Shown: piece by piece, positions 25,014 to 35,304 of the stretch | Layout of the letters: every line of letters starts with the position of its first letter | Position numbering within the stretch: the stretch's first letter is position 1 | Assembly: GCA_944381165.1 (NCBI GenBank) | Contig: CALWKC010000016.1 | Coordinates: 1-58,027, forward strand | Direction: 5' to 3' | DNA from: an uncultured Lachnospira sp. | GTDB taxonomy: Bacteria > Bacillota > Clostridia > Lachnospirales > Lachnospiraceae | DNA: 58,027 bases | Notes under the pieces: model-generated | Seen by the model: the letters and a program-made list of their open reading frames with translations, nothing else | What the model was told of the DNA's origin: nothing | Database searches by the model: none | Made by a program: the position numbers and the translations under genes

Positions 25014-26784
25014 CACAGTAACCCATTCCGAAAATATTTCCAAGTATCGCCAGATAAACTATATCCATTTCGCTCCACTTGCTCATCTGTTTATTCCTGT
25101 TAAAAGACACTATCAAATCATCATCTCCGTGCTCCCTTACAATAATCTGGACAGCCTGATTTATTCCCATTTTTAAGAATGCGTCAACTGTCTCCTTAGC
25201 ACGTCTCTCAAAAAAATGAATGTTGTCTATTACCTCTATTCCATCCTCCGTAAAATCGGCAATATATGCTTTATTATTGAGGTAACTGTTATCCTCGCAT
25301 ATATCCTCGTCGCCGATTATCACTCGTCTCTGCCAGTATCTCGAATGCTTCTGATAGACAAAAATACTGTCAAGGCTGAAGGCAAGCTGAACCTTCCTTG
25401 CTGCCTCCGAAAGACTTCCGCCGCCGTTTGCCCTGTACGAATTAATAATCTCATTAATCACGCCGATTTTTTTATATTTATAGAACATATACGCTTCCGC
25501 CTTAGGCATGCCATTTCCTCTGAGGTAATCACCATGAAGGTCTGGAAGAAATATAATATACCTGTTTTTGCCCTTCTCCTTTGCAAGGTAAAGCATCTTA
25601 TCGGCAATATTGAACAGTTCCTCGTAAGAGCTTCCGTCCGTCGGATATGTGGACGAGCCGATGGAACATGTCACATGCGGTTTATCGGGCTGATTTTTAT
25701 ACATAAACGAGACATTATTGCGTATTGTCCTCAATACCTGCCTGATTTCCTCGTTAGTCTCAAGCCCCTCGACAACGATAAACATCTCGTCGCCGCCTAT
25801 TCTTCCGGCAACTCCCTTGCCCTCAACAGAGGACTTTATAACATTCGCCACATTTCTTATAACCTCGTCACCAAACATGTGACCGAATTCATCGTTTATT
25901 GTCTTGAAATTGTCTATATCTATAACAGCTATCGTAACAGCTTTATCAGGCTTTGATGCTATAAGCTTTTTTGTGTATTCTGTAATCGCACGCTTATTTA
26001 AAATATCCGTCCCCGCATCAATCGCATCCAGGTTAAAGCATATCTGCGGCTCATCGTTGACAGGGTTTATCTTTGACATCGTTGCGATAACATGCTTTTT
26101 TCCGTTAAAGTCAACTATTGTCTTTCCCTTTACAAGACACCATTCCATCCCCTGAGAGTTCTCAAATATTTTCATCTTAAATTCACGCTCAAACACCTCG
26201 CTGCCGCCAGAGAAATCATCACAGAGATTGTCGAATATATTCCTTGTAACGTCGTCGACATTACCGTTTGCAAGCATGGTGCTTCTCCAGTCAGCAAGCG
26301 TACCGTTATAAAAATTGACCTGCTGGCTGCTCCCCATCATAAAAATGCGAAGTCTGTCAGTAAATACATCATACGAGAACATTAAATATTCCATAAGGCT
26401 GAAATATTCCATATACGAACTTATACCGTTAGACATATCCGACATCTTAAGCATTGAATCAATGTCATTAAGAGAAAGCTTTATAGTTCTTTTATGCTCA
26501 GCGCTGTCAGGGACATTCTCCATAACAGCGAGTATCCACCTGTATCGCCCTGTTTTATCGGCAATCCTGATAGCTGCGGCACTGTTCTGCTCGTTAGTTA
26601 TCGTCTTTACGGCATTCTCCATTATGCTCATATCCGCAGGATGTATAATACGCGCCAGCGCAAAGCCATTATTATTTCCTTCTTCCCCCATAAAAAAAAA
26701 ATTTTTTATTTCATCGTCAGCTTCAAGCATATTGAGCTGCTCATCTATTACCGCATTCCCCTTAAAATAAACTCTCTCATCCAT
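25006..26784 (-). CDS. Diguanylate cyclase (GGDEF) with N- and C-terminal sensor regions
   Basis: 592 residues, no membrane segment. An N-terminal PAS-like region (about 1-250) is followed by a GGDEF domain: IAVIDIDNFKTINDEFGHMFGDEV and the active site RIGGDEMF, with Met in place of the usual final Phe. No RxxD inhibitory site is visible five residues before it (KGVAG). About 180 residues follow that look like a GAF-type sensor. The ATG at 26784 has AGGGGA 6 nt upstream. The likely product is c-di-GMP. It is the first gene before the exonuclease. Its signal is unknown. Confidence 0.85.
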   Translation of the reverse strand: MDERVYFKGNAVIDEQLNMLEADDEIKNFFFMGEEGNNNGFALARIIHPADMSIMENAVKTITNEQNSAAAIRIADKTGRYRWILAVMENVPDSAEHKRTIKLSLNDIDSMLKMSDMSNGISSYMEYFSLMEYLMFSYDVFTDRLRIFMMGSSQQVNFYNGTLADWRSTMLANGNVDDVTRNIFDNLCDDFSGGSEVFEREFKMKIFENSQGMEWCLVKGKTIVDFNGKKHVIATMSKINPVNDEPQICFNLDAIDAGTDILNKRAITEYTKKLIASKPDKAVTIAVIDIDNFKTINDEFGHMFGDEVIRNVANVIKSSVEGKGVAGRIGGDEMFIVVEGLETNEEIRQVLRTIRNNVSFMYKNQPDKPHVTCSIGSSTYPTDGSSYEELFNIADKMLYLAKEKGKNRYIIFLPDLHGDYLRGNGMPKAEAYMFYKYKKIGVINEIINSYRANGGGSLSEAARKVQLAFSLDSIFVYQKHSRYWQRRVIIGDEDICEDNSYLNNKAYIADFTEDGIEVIDNIHFFERRAKETVDAFLKMGINQAVQIIVREHGDDDLIVSFNRNKQMSKWSEMDIVYLAILGNIFGMGYCDD

Positions 26785-26960
26785 CACAATTCCCCTATAT
26801 GCCATAAACACTGCATTTTTAATAAAATCACTATTTATAACAGTTACACTATTTTTTTATTGTAATACATATAAATTCCACACACAAGTACTACTTTTAT
26901 GAAATAATATTTCCTGTTTTAAGCATTTACATTAAAAAATTTAAAATATTTTATCTGCTA
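26785..26960. other. AT-rich intergenic tract
   Basis: Very AT-rich, no gene on either strand. It must contain the promoter of the GGDEF gene, but I see no clear -35/-10 pair. Confidence 0.5.
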
Positions 26961-27008
26961 AAAAACGGCATACAAATATATATCCTCACGAATATTTTTG
27001 TATGCCGC
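26961..27008 (-). terminator. Terminator downstream of tRNA-Phe
   Basis: On the minus strand CGGCATACAAA and TTTGTATGCCG form a stem around about 25 nt, followed by TTTTTT. It ends the tRNA-Phe transcript. Confidence 0.75.
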
Positions 27009-27096
27009 CTTATTCAATGTCATGTCAGTTTATTTTAAAAAATTCATTAATGCAGTATAAACGCAGTATTTCTGCACATCAACGATAAAAAAACAA

Positions 27097-27169
<73 letters not shown>

Positions 27170-27182
27170 AAAATTCTGTTAT

Positions 27183-27211
27183 ATTTTACCATTACAGAAC
27201 AGCGCCGTCAA
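27183..27211 (-). promoter_or_regulatory. Sigma-A type promoter of tRNA-Phe
   Basis: -35 TTGACG (27206-27211), 17-nt spacer, -10 TAAAAT (27183-27188), ending 14 nt before the tRNA 5' end. Confidence 0.75.
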
Positions 27212-27258
27212 GTACTACAAAATATATATTTTTCTTCGTCAAAGGCAACCGTATAAGA

Positions 27259-27966
27259 CTAAATCCCGATACCGTTCCTCTCACAATATGCCTGATATAA
27301 ATCCGGTCTGTATTTTTTTGTCCTCTCTATCGACTTTTCAAGGCGCCATTTCTCCACATTGGCGTGATGACCCGACAGCAGCACCTCAGGCACACGTTTG
27401 CCCTCAAATACCTCCGGTCTTGTGTACTGCGGATATTCCAGAAGTCCGTTTTCAAAGCTCTCTGTCTCGGCAGACTCCGAATTATGAAGAACGCCGGGAA
27501 CAAGTCTCGATACGGCGTCAATCACAACCATTGCCGGAAGTTCTCCTCCTGTAAGCACGTAATCGCCTATGGACACATAATCCGTAACAATTCTCTCCAG
27601 CGCACGCTCATCAATTCCCTCGTAATGCCCGCAGAGAATAACAAGCTCCTCTTCTTTTGCGAAATCCTGCGCCATCTTCTGATTAAACGTATAGCCCTGC
27701 GGCGTCATATATACAACTCTCGGCCTCTTCCCAAGACTTTCCGCCAGCGCATCGTATGCAGCACAGACAGGAGCCGCCTGCATTACCAGGCCGGCTCCTC
27801 CTCCGTACGGATAATCATCCACCTTCATATGCTTATTACCCGCATAATCTCTTATATTTACTGCGCTGACAGAGACAACACCGTTCTTTATGGCTCTCCC
27901 TGTTATACTTGTATTCACACCCTGAAGAATCATATCGGGAAACAATGTCAATACATGAAAGTTCAT
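27259..27966 (-). CDS. trmD: tRNA (guanine-37 N1)-methyltransferase TrmD
   Basis: 235 residues, SPOUT fold. MNFHVLTLFPDMI start, DDYPYGGGAGLVMQ, LILCGHYEGIDERALE and ISIGDYVLTGGELPAMVVID (knot region) are all present and unbroken. TrmD methylates G37 next to the anticodon and prevents frameshifting. SD CGGAG lies 6 nt before the ATG. It follows the SGNH-like gene by 27 nt. The usual partners rimM, rpsP and rplS are not adjacent. Confidence 0.97.
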   Translation of the reverse strand: MNFHVLTLFPDMILQGVNTSITGRAIKNGVVSVSAVNIRDYAGNKHMKVDDYPYGGGAGLVMQAAPVCAAYDALAESLGKRPRVVYMTPQGYTFNQKMAQDFAKEEELVILCGHYEGIDERALERIVTDYVSIGDYVLTGGELPAMVVIDAVSRLVPGVLHNSESAETESFENGLLEYPQYTRPEVFEGKRVPEVLLSGHHANVEKWRLEKSIERTKKYRPDLYQAYCERNGIGI

Positions 27967-27993
27967 CCTAAACTCCGTTCTGTGTGTGTTTTT

Positions 27994-28884
27994 TTAATTT
28001 CCAAGCGCCTTAGCGATACCGTTTAACAGGAACGGATAATATCCGTTATACAGATTGCTTCCGTTTCCGGTGCACTCTGACTTCAAATATCCGCTTCCGT
28101 CCTTATACGCGCTTGCAGCGTCAATATATGTCGCGTTCATCGCCTGCGCGTTCTCACTGAGGCCGCTGTTTATCTCGTCAATAAGACTCTGTCTTACATT
28201 TGACTTGCCCTCAAAATCCGAGGTTACAGGAAGTACTGAGATAACATAAACTTTAGTCTCAGAATTTTTCTCGTGAATTGCCGATACAATGCTGCCTATA
28301 TTTGAAACTATTGTTTCAGCGCCCATTGTTCCGTAATTGGCATCATTTAAACCAAGCATAATAAGCACATTCTTAGGATTTGACGCCATAACCGTATCTA
28401 CATAATCCCCGGCGTTGCGCGCGGTCATATTTCCATCGGAAACCACCTGTGCATCTGAGAGATACCCGTAATACGAGATACCGTCGGCAATAGAATCTCC
28501 AAGAAAAACACTGTCGGAAAACGCGCCCTCTGAGGTGAAATCCTGTGTCTCGGCAGAGCCCTCAATTCTGTAAGAGTTACCTGAAGATTCGGCCTGTGTA
28601 GTTTCAGTCTGCGTCTCCTGTGGCTGCGTTGTTGTCTGCTCCGGGGTGCTCTGCGTCTCTGGCGGAGCCGTAGTCTCAAGAACAGCCATTGACGACGGCT
28701 GATTTGTATCGCCCGGATTATTCTTTCCATTTGAACATCCCTTAAAAATCAATGCCAGTATAATCAAAAGCAGAATAACAGCTCCGCCGCCTATACAGTA
28801 GCTGCGATACTTATTCCACATACGCATCTTACGGTTGAGCTTTATTTCAACTTTAGGTTCATCACCTGTATTTCTTTTACTCAT
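27994..28884 (-). CDS. Membrane-anchored SGNH/GDSL-like protein with an altered catalytic dyad
   Basis: 296 residues. A basic cytosolic N-terminus of about 30 residues, one membrane helix (CIGGGAVILLLIILALIF) and a Thr/Gln/Glu-rich stalk (about 60-105) lead to an extracytoplasmic SGNH domain. Block I (DSVFLGDSIADG) with the Ser, and block III (VLIMLGLNDANYG) with the Asn, are present. The last block, usually DGxHL, reads NGSNLYNGYYP, so the catalytic Asp and His are both replaced by Asn. The protein may be inactive or may use another base; related O-acyl hydrolases act on wall polymers. It lies 54 nt downstream of the amylase and upstream of trmD. Confidence 0.8.
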   Translation of the reverse strand: MSKRNTGDEPKVEIKLNRKMRMWNKYRSYCIGGGAVILLLIILALIFKGCSNGKNNPGDTNQPSSMAVLETTAPPETQSTPEQTTTQPQETQTETTQAESSGNSYRIEGSAETQDFTSEGAFSDSVFLGDSIADGISYYGYLSDAQVVSDGNMTARNAGDYVDTVMASNPKNVLIMLGLNDANYGTMGAETIVSNIGSIVSAIHEKNSETKVYVISVLPVTSDFEGKSNVRQSLIDEINSGLSENAQAMNATYIDAASAYKDGSGYLKSECTGNGSNLYNGYYPFLLNGIAKALGN

Positions 28885-28937
28885 TTCTTATGTCCGCTCC
28901 TTTCAGTATTCATATGTTACTGTTCTGTCCAAGTCTG

Positions 28938-31058
28938 TCACATATTTTTTAATTTGCCAAGCACAACGGCAGATTTCTTTCTCAGACCTATATCAAGCCA
29001 CCCCTCCGCTATTGTGTAGCCGAGACGCTGCATACTGTAACCGTTCTCATAGGTCACAAAAATCTGCTCAATGTCCGTGTTGCGCGTAAGACCAATCTCC
29101 CACGCAGGAACACGAACTCTTCTCTCATCATTGGAGTTATTTACAATAACAATCACCGCATCCTCACGGTTAAAACGTCCGTATCCGATGAGATTATACT
29201 CCGAGACAAGCTGTTTATACGAGCCGTCCCTGAGCACACGGCACTCCTTATGCATTCTTATAATATCCCTGTGAAAATCCAAAAGCAGCTTATCCTCGCT
29301 GCCCCACGGATAAGTTCTTCTGTTGTCCGGGTCTGTCCAGCCGCACACACCGGCTTCATCACCATAGTATATAGTCGGCGCTCCAGGCCATGTCATCTGA
29401 ATAACCACAGCCTCCATAAACACCGTTTTATCAATATTCTGTCCTGCGGCCTCCGGCCCCACTGAGCCGGTACGCCCCACTCTGCGATTTGTCCTCGTAA
29501 GAAATCTTGAATGGTCATGATTAGACAGTTCATTCATCGAAATCTCCACCGCCTGGCTTCCCATTCTCGACATATTGTGATGCATGGCTCCGAAAAAGTT
29601 TGACGCGTTCCCAAGCATATCCTCGCGGTATTGGTCACTGTGCTTTTCCATCCCCGTGAGAAACCATGTCACAGGCTCCATAAACGCATCATAGTTCATA
29701 ACGGTATCCCACTCGCCGCCTGAAAGCCAGTCATGGGAATCCCCGTAATGCTCCGCCAGAATAAGAGCATCAGGATTAGCCTCCTTGACAGCTTTTCTGA
29801 ACTTTTTCCAGAATTGGTGATTATATTCGGGACTATAACCTAAATCAGCCGCCACGTCAAGTCTCCAGCCGTCAACATTATAAGGCTCTGAGACCCATTT
29901 TCTGCCTATATTAAGAATATACTCCTCAAGCTTCTTAGAGCCCTCATAATTGAGCTTCGGGAGCGTATCGTGCCCCCACCAGCCGTCATACGAGCCGTTA
30001 TCCGGCCACTGGTCGCTGTAAAATTTAAAAAAGCTGTGATAAGGGCTTTCATATCTCTCGTAAGCCCCCACCTCATACTGGTCTCTGCTTCGGCTGTAAA
30101 TATGCTCTCTGTCCAGCCATTTATTGAAGGAGCCACAATGATTGAAAACTCCATCTATAATAACCTTCATTCCGCGCCTGTGAATTTCCTCAACAAGCTT
30201 TGCAAAAAAATCATTGCTTGCCTCAAGGTTACGGCGGTTAGTCACTCTGTCAATATATCTTGTAGCATGAGTATTATCGTGGTCTCCCTCAGCCAGCACT
30301 TCCCCCTCGTCTGAGACAATCATAGCGATATGAGGGTCGATATAATCGTAATCCTGAATATCATATTTATGATTAGACGGAGATACAAAAAGCGGATTAA
30401 AATAAATCACATCAACGCCAAGCTGCTCAAGATAGTCAAGCTTATTCCATACGCCCTGCAAATCGCCTCCGTAAAATTCACGGACGCCCATTGCCTCCGG
30501 ATATTTGCTCCATTCCTTGACTTCTGCCACATGCTCTCCTATATAGTTGTATTCGTCATCCAACACATTATTCTCAGGCTTTCCGTTGCAGAATCTGTCT
30601 ACAAAAATCTGGTACATAACAGCACCCTTTGCCCATTTGGGAACCTTAAAGCCGGGTATAATCTGAAAATTATAATACGGGTTCAAATCTCTCGCGGCTC
30701 CGATCTGATTGTAATAGCAGCAGGCTCCGTGAGCCGCCTCGACCTTAAAATAATAAGACACCGGCTCACTGCCGACCTGCACAGACGCCTCATAATAGTC
30801 AAAAGCCTCATCTGAATCCACTCTGTTCATACGGTATTCTTTGTTGTCGGCATATAAAAACGCGCTGTCAACATTAAACTTTCCTGTTCTTAAACGTAAA
30901 CGTACTGTATCGCCGGGCTCACACTCGGAAGGTATACGGTAATCCTCTGTCCCATCAGAAAACAAAGCCCTCATCTTTAAAACCGGGCGTGTATTACACA
31001 TATACATCAGTTTTTTTTCATTTGTGTCTAATTCTTCCGTTGACTTAACAAGCCTCAT
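28938..31058 (-). CDS. GH13 alpha-amylase family enzyme (neopullulanase/cyclomaltodextrinase type)
   Basis: 706 residues, no signal peptide, so intracellular. An N-terminal CBM34-like domain (about 1-130) is followed by the barrel: AVMYQIFVDRFCNG, DGVFNHCG, DGWRLDVAADLG (nucleophile Asp, about 400), ALILAEHYGD (acid/base Glu, about 437) and NELSNHDHSRF (third Asp, about 515). This is the cyclomaltodextrinase/neopullulanase group that cuts maltodextrins and pullulan fragments in the cytosol. The ATG at 31058 is preferred (GGAG 9 nt upstream); a longer frame would run back through the ftsH terminator at 31124-31155. Confidence 0.93.
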   Translation of the reverse strand: MRLVKSTEELDTNEKKLMYMCNTRPVLKMRALFSDGTEDYRIPSECEPGDTVRLRLRTGKFNVDSAFLYADNKEYRMNRVDSDEAFDYYEASVQVGSEPVSYYFKVEAAHGACCYYNQIGAARDLNPYYNFQIIPGFKVPKWAKGAVMYQIFVDRFCNGKPENNVLDDEYNYIGEHVAEVKEWSKYPEAMGVREFYGGDLQGVWNKLDYLEQLGVDVIYFNPLFVSPSNHKYDIQDYDYIDPHIAMIVSDEGEVLAEGDHDNTHATRYIDRVTNRRNLEASNDFFAKLVEEIHRRGMKVIIDGVFNHCGSFNKWLDREHIYSRSRDQYEVGAYERYESPYHSFFKFYSDQWPDNGSYDGWWGHDTLPKLNYEGSKKLEEYILNIGRKWVSEPYNVDGWRLDVAADLGYSPEYNHQFWKKFRKAVKEANPDALILAEHYGDSHDWLSGGEWDTVMNYDAFMEPVTWFLTGMEKHSDQYREDMLGNASNFFGAMHHNMSRMGSQAVEISMNELSNHDHSRFLTRTNRRVGRTGSVGPEAAGQNIDKTVFMEAVVIQMTWPGAPTIYYGDEAGVCGWTDPDNRRTYPWGSEDKLLLDFHRDIIRMHKECRVLRDGSYKQLVSEYNLIGYGRFNREDAVIVIVNNSNDERRVRVPAWEIGLTRNTDIEQIFVTYENGYSMQRLGYTIAEGWLDIGLRKKSAVVLGKLKNM

Positions 31059-31123
31059 GTTTAAGTACTCCTTACTATTAACGGTTATCATAATTCTATA
31101 ACGAATTGAAATATAAAGCAAGT

Positions 31124-31155
31124 AAAAAGGACAGCCGGGGTAGGCTGTCCTTTTT
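31124..31155 (-). terminator. Terminator after ftsH
   Basis: AAAAAGGACAGCC-GGGGTA-GGCTGTCCTTTTT, a strong symmetric hairpin that can act in both directions. It lies 158 nt after the ftsH stop and 66 nt before the amylase start. Confidence 0.85.
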
Positions 31156-31312
31156 GGAGAAGGTATTTCACTTATTATGGGGTGTAGCAAAAAATATAAT
31201 GTATTGGGGGGTTTTTACATTAATTATAATAGCACGTCCCACCAGTTAAGTGTTCATAAAATTATCTAAAACAGCAAGATTTTTTTGTGCATTTTTCACA
31301 ATGAGTTTTTTC

Positions 31313-33157
31313 TTATCCTGATACAATCTGGTTTTCTTCCGCTGCAAAAAGAGCTTCAAATTCTTGCCTTGTAATTTTTTCCTTTTCAAGAAGGAGCTGT
31401 GCACAGCGCTCAAGAACACCCATGTTCTCTGAAATAATTTTCTTTGCTTTCGCGTAGCACTCGTCAATTATGTTCTTTACCTCTGCGTCAATCTGTCCTG
31501 CAATATTCTCACCGTACGGCCTTGTGTGCGCCAAATCTCTTCCGATAAACACCTCATCGTTATCGTTGTCATAGTTGATCAGACCAAGCTTTGAAGAGAA
31601 GCCGTACTTTGTCACCATATCTCTTGCCGTCTGTGTAGCCTGCTTTATATCCTGTGAAGCTCCGGTCGTAATATCGTCAAAAATCAACTCCTCAGCCACC
31701 CGTCCGCCAAGACTCACAATGATGTTCTGAAGCATCTTGCCTCTTGTGTTAAACATCTCATCGCGCCCAGGAAGCGGCATCGTATATCCTGCCGCCCCCA
31801 TTCCCGTAGGAATGATAGAAACTGTATGAACAGGCCCGACATCAGGAAGCACATGGAACAAAATAGCGTGTCCGGATTCGTGGTAAGCCGTAATTTTCTT
31901 TTCTTTTTCAGAAATAATCTTGCTTCGCTTTTCCACTCCAATTCCCACCTTGACAAACGCATAATTCACATCCTCATTTGTGATAAATCTGCGCATATGC
32001 TTTGCGGCATTAATCGCAGCCTCATTGAGAAGATTTTCAAGGTCCGCGCCTGTGAATCCTGCCGTTGTCCTTGAAAGGCTGTCCAGATCAACATCGTCAC
32101 CGAGCGGCTTCTTTGCGGCGTGTACATTCAAAATTGCCAGTCGTCCTGCCACATCAGGTCTTCCGACTACTACCTTTCTGTCAAAACGGCCAGGTCTTAA
32201 AATAGCAGGGTCAAGAATATCAATTCTGTTTGTGGCAGCCATCACAATGATACCCTCGTTTACGCCGAAACCGTCCATCTCGACAAGCATCTGGTTGAGC
32301 GTCTGCTCCCTCTCGTCATGTCCGCCGCCCATGCCGGTGCCTCTGCGTCTTGCAACAGCATCAATCTCATCTATAAATACAATACACGGAGCATTTTTCT
32401 TAGCCTCCTCAAACAGGTCACGGACTCTCGAAGCGCCTACTCCGACAAACATCTCAACGAAATCAGAGCCGGAAATGCTGAAAAACGGCACTCCCGCTTC
32501 CCCTGCAATCGCCTTCGCAAGAAGTGTTTTACCTGTTCCCGGAGGGCCTGTGAGAATAACACCCTTAGGAATCCTTGCCCCTAAATTCGTATATTTTACA
32601 GGACTCTTTAAGAAGTCAACTATCTCGGCAAGCTCTTCCTTCTCCTCATCAAGTCCCGCAACATCCTTAAATGTCACATTATTTTGGTCATTGGTCATAA
32701 GCTTTGCACGGCTTTTCCCGAAATTCATCATCTTGGCATTTCCGCCGCCGCCTGCCTGCCTTGTCGTCATAAACATTACCACTACTATGACAAGGATACA
32801 TATTCCAAACGGAATAATAGTTGTCACCCATATACTCTGCCGCGAAACATCGCGAAGCTCATAGGTAACCCCTTTGTCTCTCAAAAGGTCCTGAACTTCA
32901 TTAACGTCAGATACGTTGAGAGACTTCTGCTCTCTGTTGTCATCAAAAGAAACATACAGTATACCTGTCGGCACCTCTGAATTCTGCCTTATTACTACCT
33001 CCGAAACATTTCCCTCATTCACATCCCTGACAAACGTATCATACGAATAATTGCCGCTCTGTGAGCCGAGCTGCGACATAAGAAGATACAGTATTGCAAT
33101 AACGGCTATCACAACAACATATATACCAAAGCCGCCGGTCTTTCCCTTATTGTTCAT
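31313..33157 (-). CDS. ftsH: ATP-dependent zinc metalloprotease FtsH
   Basis: 614 residues. Two membrane helices (about 9-25 and 102-122) enclose a periplasm-facing segment. The AAA domain has Walker A GPPGTGKT (about 210), FIDEIDAV and the second region of homology [20 protein letters not shown]. The zinc site HESGH is at about 428. FtsH hexamers remove damaged membrane proteins and regulators. The ATG at 33157 follows GGAGG; the upstream ATG at 33169 would contain that SD. Last gene of the sporulation/division block, as in B. subtilis. Confidence 0.97.
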   Translation of the reverse strand: MNNKGKTGGFGIYVVVIAVIAILYLLMSQLGSQSGNYSYDTFVRDVNEGNVSEVVIRQNSEVPTGILYVSFDDNREQKSLNVSDVNEVQDLLRDKGVTYELRDVSRQSIWVTTIIPFGICILVIVVVMFMTTRQAGGGGNAKMMNFGKSRAKLMTNDQNNVTFKDVAGLDEEKEELAEIVDFLKSPVKYTNLGARIPKGVILTGPPGTGKTLLAKAIAGEAGVPFFSISGSDFVEMFVGVGASRVRDLFEEAKKNAPCIVFIDEIDAVARRRGTGMGGGHDEREQTLNQMLVEMDGFGVNEGIIVMAATNRIDILDPAILRPGRFDRKVVVGRPDVAGRLAILNVHAAKKPLGDDVDLDSLSRTTAGFTGADLENLLNEAAINAAKHMRRFITNEDVNYAFVKVGIGVEKRSKIISEKEKKITAYHESGHAILFHVLPDVGPVHTVSIIPTGMGAAGYTMPLPGRDEMFNTRGKMLQNIIVSLGGRVAEELIFDDITTGASQDIKQATQTARDMVTKYGFSSKLGLINYDNDNDEVFIGRDLAHTRPYGENIAGQIDAEVKNIIDECYAKAKKIISENMGVLERCAQLLLEKEKITRQEFEALFAAEENQIVSG

Positions 33158-33183
33158 TTTTTCCTCCATTCTGTTTTACACAT

Positions 33184-33708
33184 TCAGATACTCAGCACTC
33201 CCACATACGGAAGATTTCTGTAATGCTGGTCGTAATCCAGCCCAAAGCCGACTACAAATTTATCCGGAATATTAAACCCGTTATAATCGACATTAACCTC
33301 TACCTCTCTTCTGTCCGGCTTGTCAAGAAGAGTGCAGACTTTAAGCGTCTTTGGATTTCTTGCTTTCAGCACGGGAATGAGCTTTGAAAGCGTATTGCCG
33401 GAATCTATAATATCCTCTACCAGAACAACATTCTGGCCCTCCAAAGGCTCATCCAGTTCCTTCTTTATGTTAATTGTGCCGCTCGACACAGTACCGCTGC
33501 CATAGCTTGAAACCTGCATAAAATCAAGCATCACGGGAACGGTTATTCTCTTTGCCAGCTCACATGTAAAAAATATACTTCCCTTAAGAATACAGATAAG
33601 CTTTACCGTCTCACCCTCGAAATCCGCACTAATCTGACCAGCCAGCTCGCGTATTCTTTTCATCAGTTCCTCTTCTGATATGAGAACACTGATTTCGTGC
33701 TTTGCCAT
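33184..33708 (-). CDS. hpt: Hypoxanthine phosphoribosyltransferase
   Basis: 174 residues. The PRPP-binding loop VVLVEDIIDSGNTLSKL, the substrate hood FVVGFGLDYDQHYRNLPYVG and the N-terminal LICILKGSIFFTCELAKRI match the Hpt family. It salvages hypoxanthine and guanine to IMP and GMP. The ATG follows the tilS stop directly and the SD (CAGGAGG) lies inside the last codons of tilS. The tilS-hpt-ftsH order is that of B. subtilis. Confidence 0.97.
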   Translation of the reverse strand: MAKHEISVLISEEELMKRIRELAGQISADFEGETVKLICILKGSIFFTCELAKRITVPVMLDFMQVSSYGSGTVSSGTINIKKELDEPLEGQNVVLVEDIIDSGNTLSKLIPVLKARNPKTLKVCTLLDKPDRREVEVNVDYNGFNIPDKFVVGFGLDYDQHYRNLPYVGVLSI

Positions 33709-35289
33709 TTAATCTTCCTCCTGAATATTTAAACGAACTCTGAGTACCCTCTCAGTAGATTTCTCTACCTGATATGACTGTCCTCTGCGCACGCCGATTG
33801 CCCACAATATCTTCTGCCCCTGAGCCAGCAGCAGCACCTGATTTCTCAAATCACGAGGAATTTTTTTGTCTATCAGTTCGTTTTTTAATTTCTTTCTGCA
33901 TCCCTTTAATTTTGTTTTTGCGCTTTCCGGTACATTTGCGGCTGAGAGTCCTTCCATGCCGTTATCCGGCATATTCCCGCCGCCCGCGCATGAAATTTCA
34001 AGATAATCTCCGGGCATTTTAAAACGCAGATGAATATTGCTTTTCATTTTATCATAATCGAAAAATTTAGTATAGTCATTACCTGTAAAATTACAGTAAA
34101 CATTGTTAAGTATTTCAAAAGTTATATCTTTTAACAAACATATTTTTCCGCCAAAGTATATATGGCGGTCAACCTTAACGCAGACGCAGTTCTCCGCCAG
34201 CTCTATCTGCATGTCAAAAAAGGTGATGTCCGAGTTCTTATTTATCATAAAAAAAAGCTCGTCATACACCTTCTGCACAGTTATATTCCACGGAAGCTGT
34301 ATACGCTTTCCCGTCTGTCCCAAAGCCAGCTCAAGCACCGCGTCAATATGACAACGATAAATGTTTTTATGCGTTCCGGCACATCTGAAAAGTATATTGC
34401 GTACAACGCGCTCCTTCAGAACATCCTCTTCCATGACAAACTCTGACAGATGTCTTATAACGCAGCTTTCAGGCTGATTTCTCATTCCATGCCCGCCCGT
34501 CATACATTCCGTATAATTCACATATCGCTGCGCCGCCCTTTCAGCTTCACTATCTATATACGCCGAAAGCTTTCTCATATCTTCCGCAGTACCGCATAAA
34601 ACCTCCGAAATGTTAGAATTAAATTCATTTCGCAAAAGAGGAATAAGCACATTTCTGACCCTGTTTCTCGTATAGCTGTCATCGGAATTAGTCGCGTCAA
34701 CCATAAAGGGCTGACCCCTGTCCGCCAGAAACGCCTCAATTTCACTCCTTGAAACACAAAGCAGCGGGCGGATAATATCGCCGCTCACAGGCTCCATTCC
34801 CGCAAGCCCCTGTACTCCGGCGCCTCTGATAAGATGCATAAGAAGCGTTTCCGCCTGGTCGTCCATATGATGTGCCACCGCGATGAAAACACCGCCGACA
34901 GCCGCCGCACCGTCATTAATCTCACCGGAAAGATACGATGCCGTTTCACGAAAAATCCTGTACCGCTCCTGCCTTCCCGCTTCCTCCTCGCTCATTCCGT
35001 TTTCCCTTGCAAGCGCAGGTATATCGATATGATGCGAGATAAATTCCACTCCAAGCTCCTCTGACAGCCGCCTCGAAAACTCCTCGTCGCGCGCCGCCTC
35101 CTCTCCTCTTATACCGTGGTTTACATGCACCGCCGCAAGACGAAGTTCTGGCTTAAATCTGCGTATTATATTTTTGAGCACCAAAATAAGACACACAGAA
35201 TCCGCTCCGCCGGACAAGCCGGCTACAATACCGCGCATGCCGTTAAACATTCCTGTTTTTTCCATATAATTATATACTTTATTAATCAT
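33709..35289 (-). CDS. tilS: tRNA(Ile)-lysidine synthase TilS
   Basis: 526 residues. The PP-loop IVAGLSGGADSVCL (SGGxDS at about residue 25) and AVAHHMDDQAETLLMHLIRGAGV identify the ATP-dependent lysidine synthase that modifies C34 of tRNA-Ile. The C-terminal substrate-binding region (DKKIPRDLRNQVLLLAQGQ, WAIGVRRGQSYQV) is complete. No good SD is seen at the ATG at 35289, which lies 15 nt after the spoIIE stop; translation may depend on coupling. Confidence 0.94.
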   Translation of the reverse strand: MINKVYNYMEKTGMFNGMRGIVAGLSGGADSVCLILVLKNIIRRFKPELRLAAVHVNHGIRGEEAARDEEFSRRLSEELGVEFISHHIDIPALARENGMSEEEAGRQERYRIFRETASYLSGEINDGAAAVGGVFIAVAHHMDDQAETLLMHLIRGAGVQGLAGMEPVSGDIIRPLLCVSRSEIEAFLADRGQPFMVDATNSDDSYTRNRVRNVLIPLLRNEFNSNISEVLCGTAEDMRKLSAYIDSEAERAAQRYVNYTECMTGGHGMRNQPESCVIRHLSEFVMEEDVLKERVVRNILFRCAGTHKNIYRCHIDAVLELALGQTGKRIQLPWNITVQKVYDELFFMINKNSDITFFDMQIELAENCVCVKVDRHIYFGGKICLLKDITFEILNNVYCNFTGNDYTKFFDYDKMKSNIHLRFKMPGDYLEISCAGGGNMPDNGMEGLSAANVPESAKTKLKGCRKKLKNELIDKKIPRDLRNQVLLLAQGQKILWAIGVRRGQSYQVEKSTERVLRVRLNIQEED

Positions 35290-35304
35290 ATTCTGATTAT
35301 ATTA

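Noticed and set aside
28938-31190. Longer start for the GH13 enzyme (44 extra residues)
   Set aside because: The added part would be encoded by the ftsH terminator hairpin, and the SD fits the ATG at 31058.
31980-32864. 294-codon plus-strand frame opposite ftsH
   Set aside because: A shadow of the conserved AAA coding region; ftsH is intact with all motifs.
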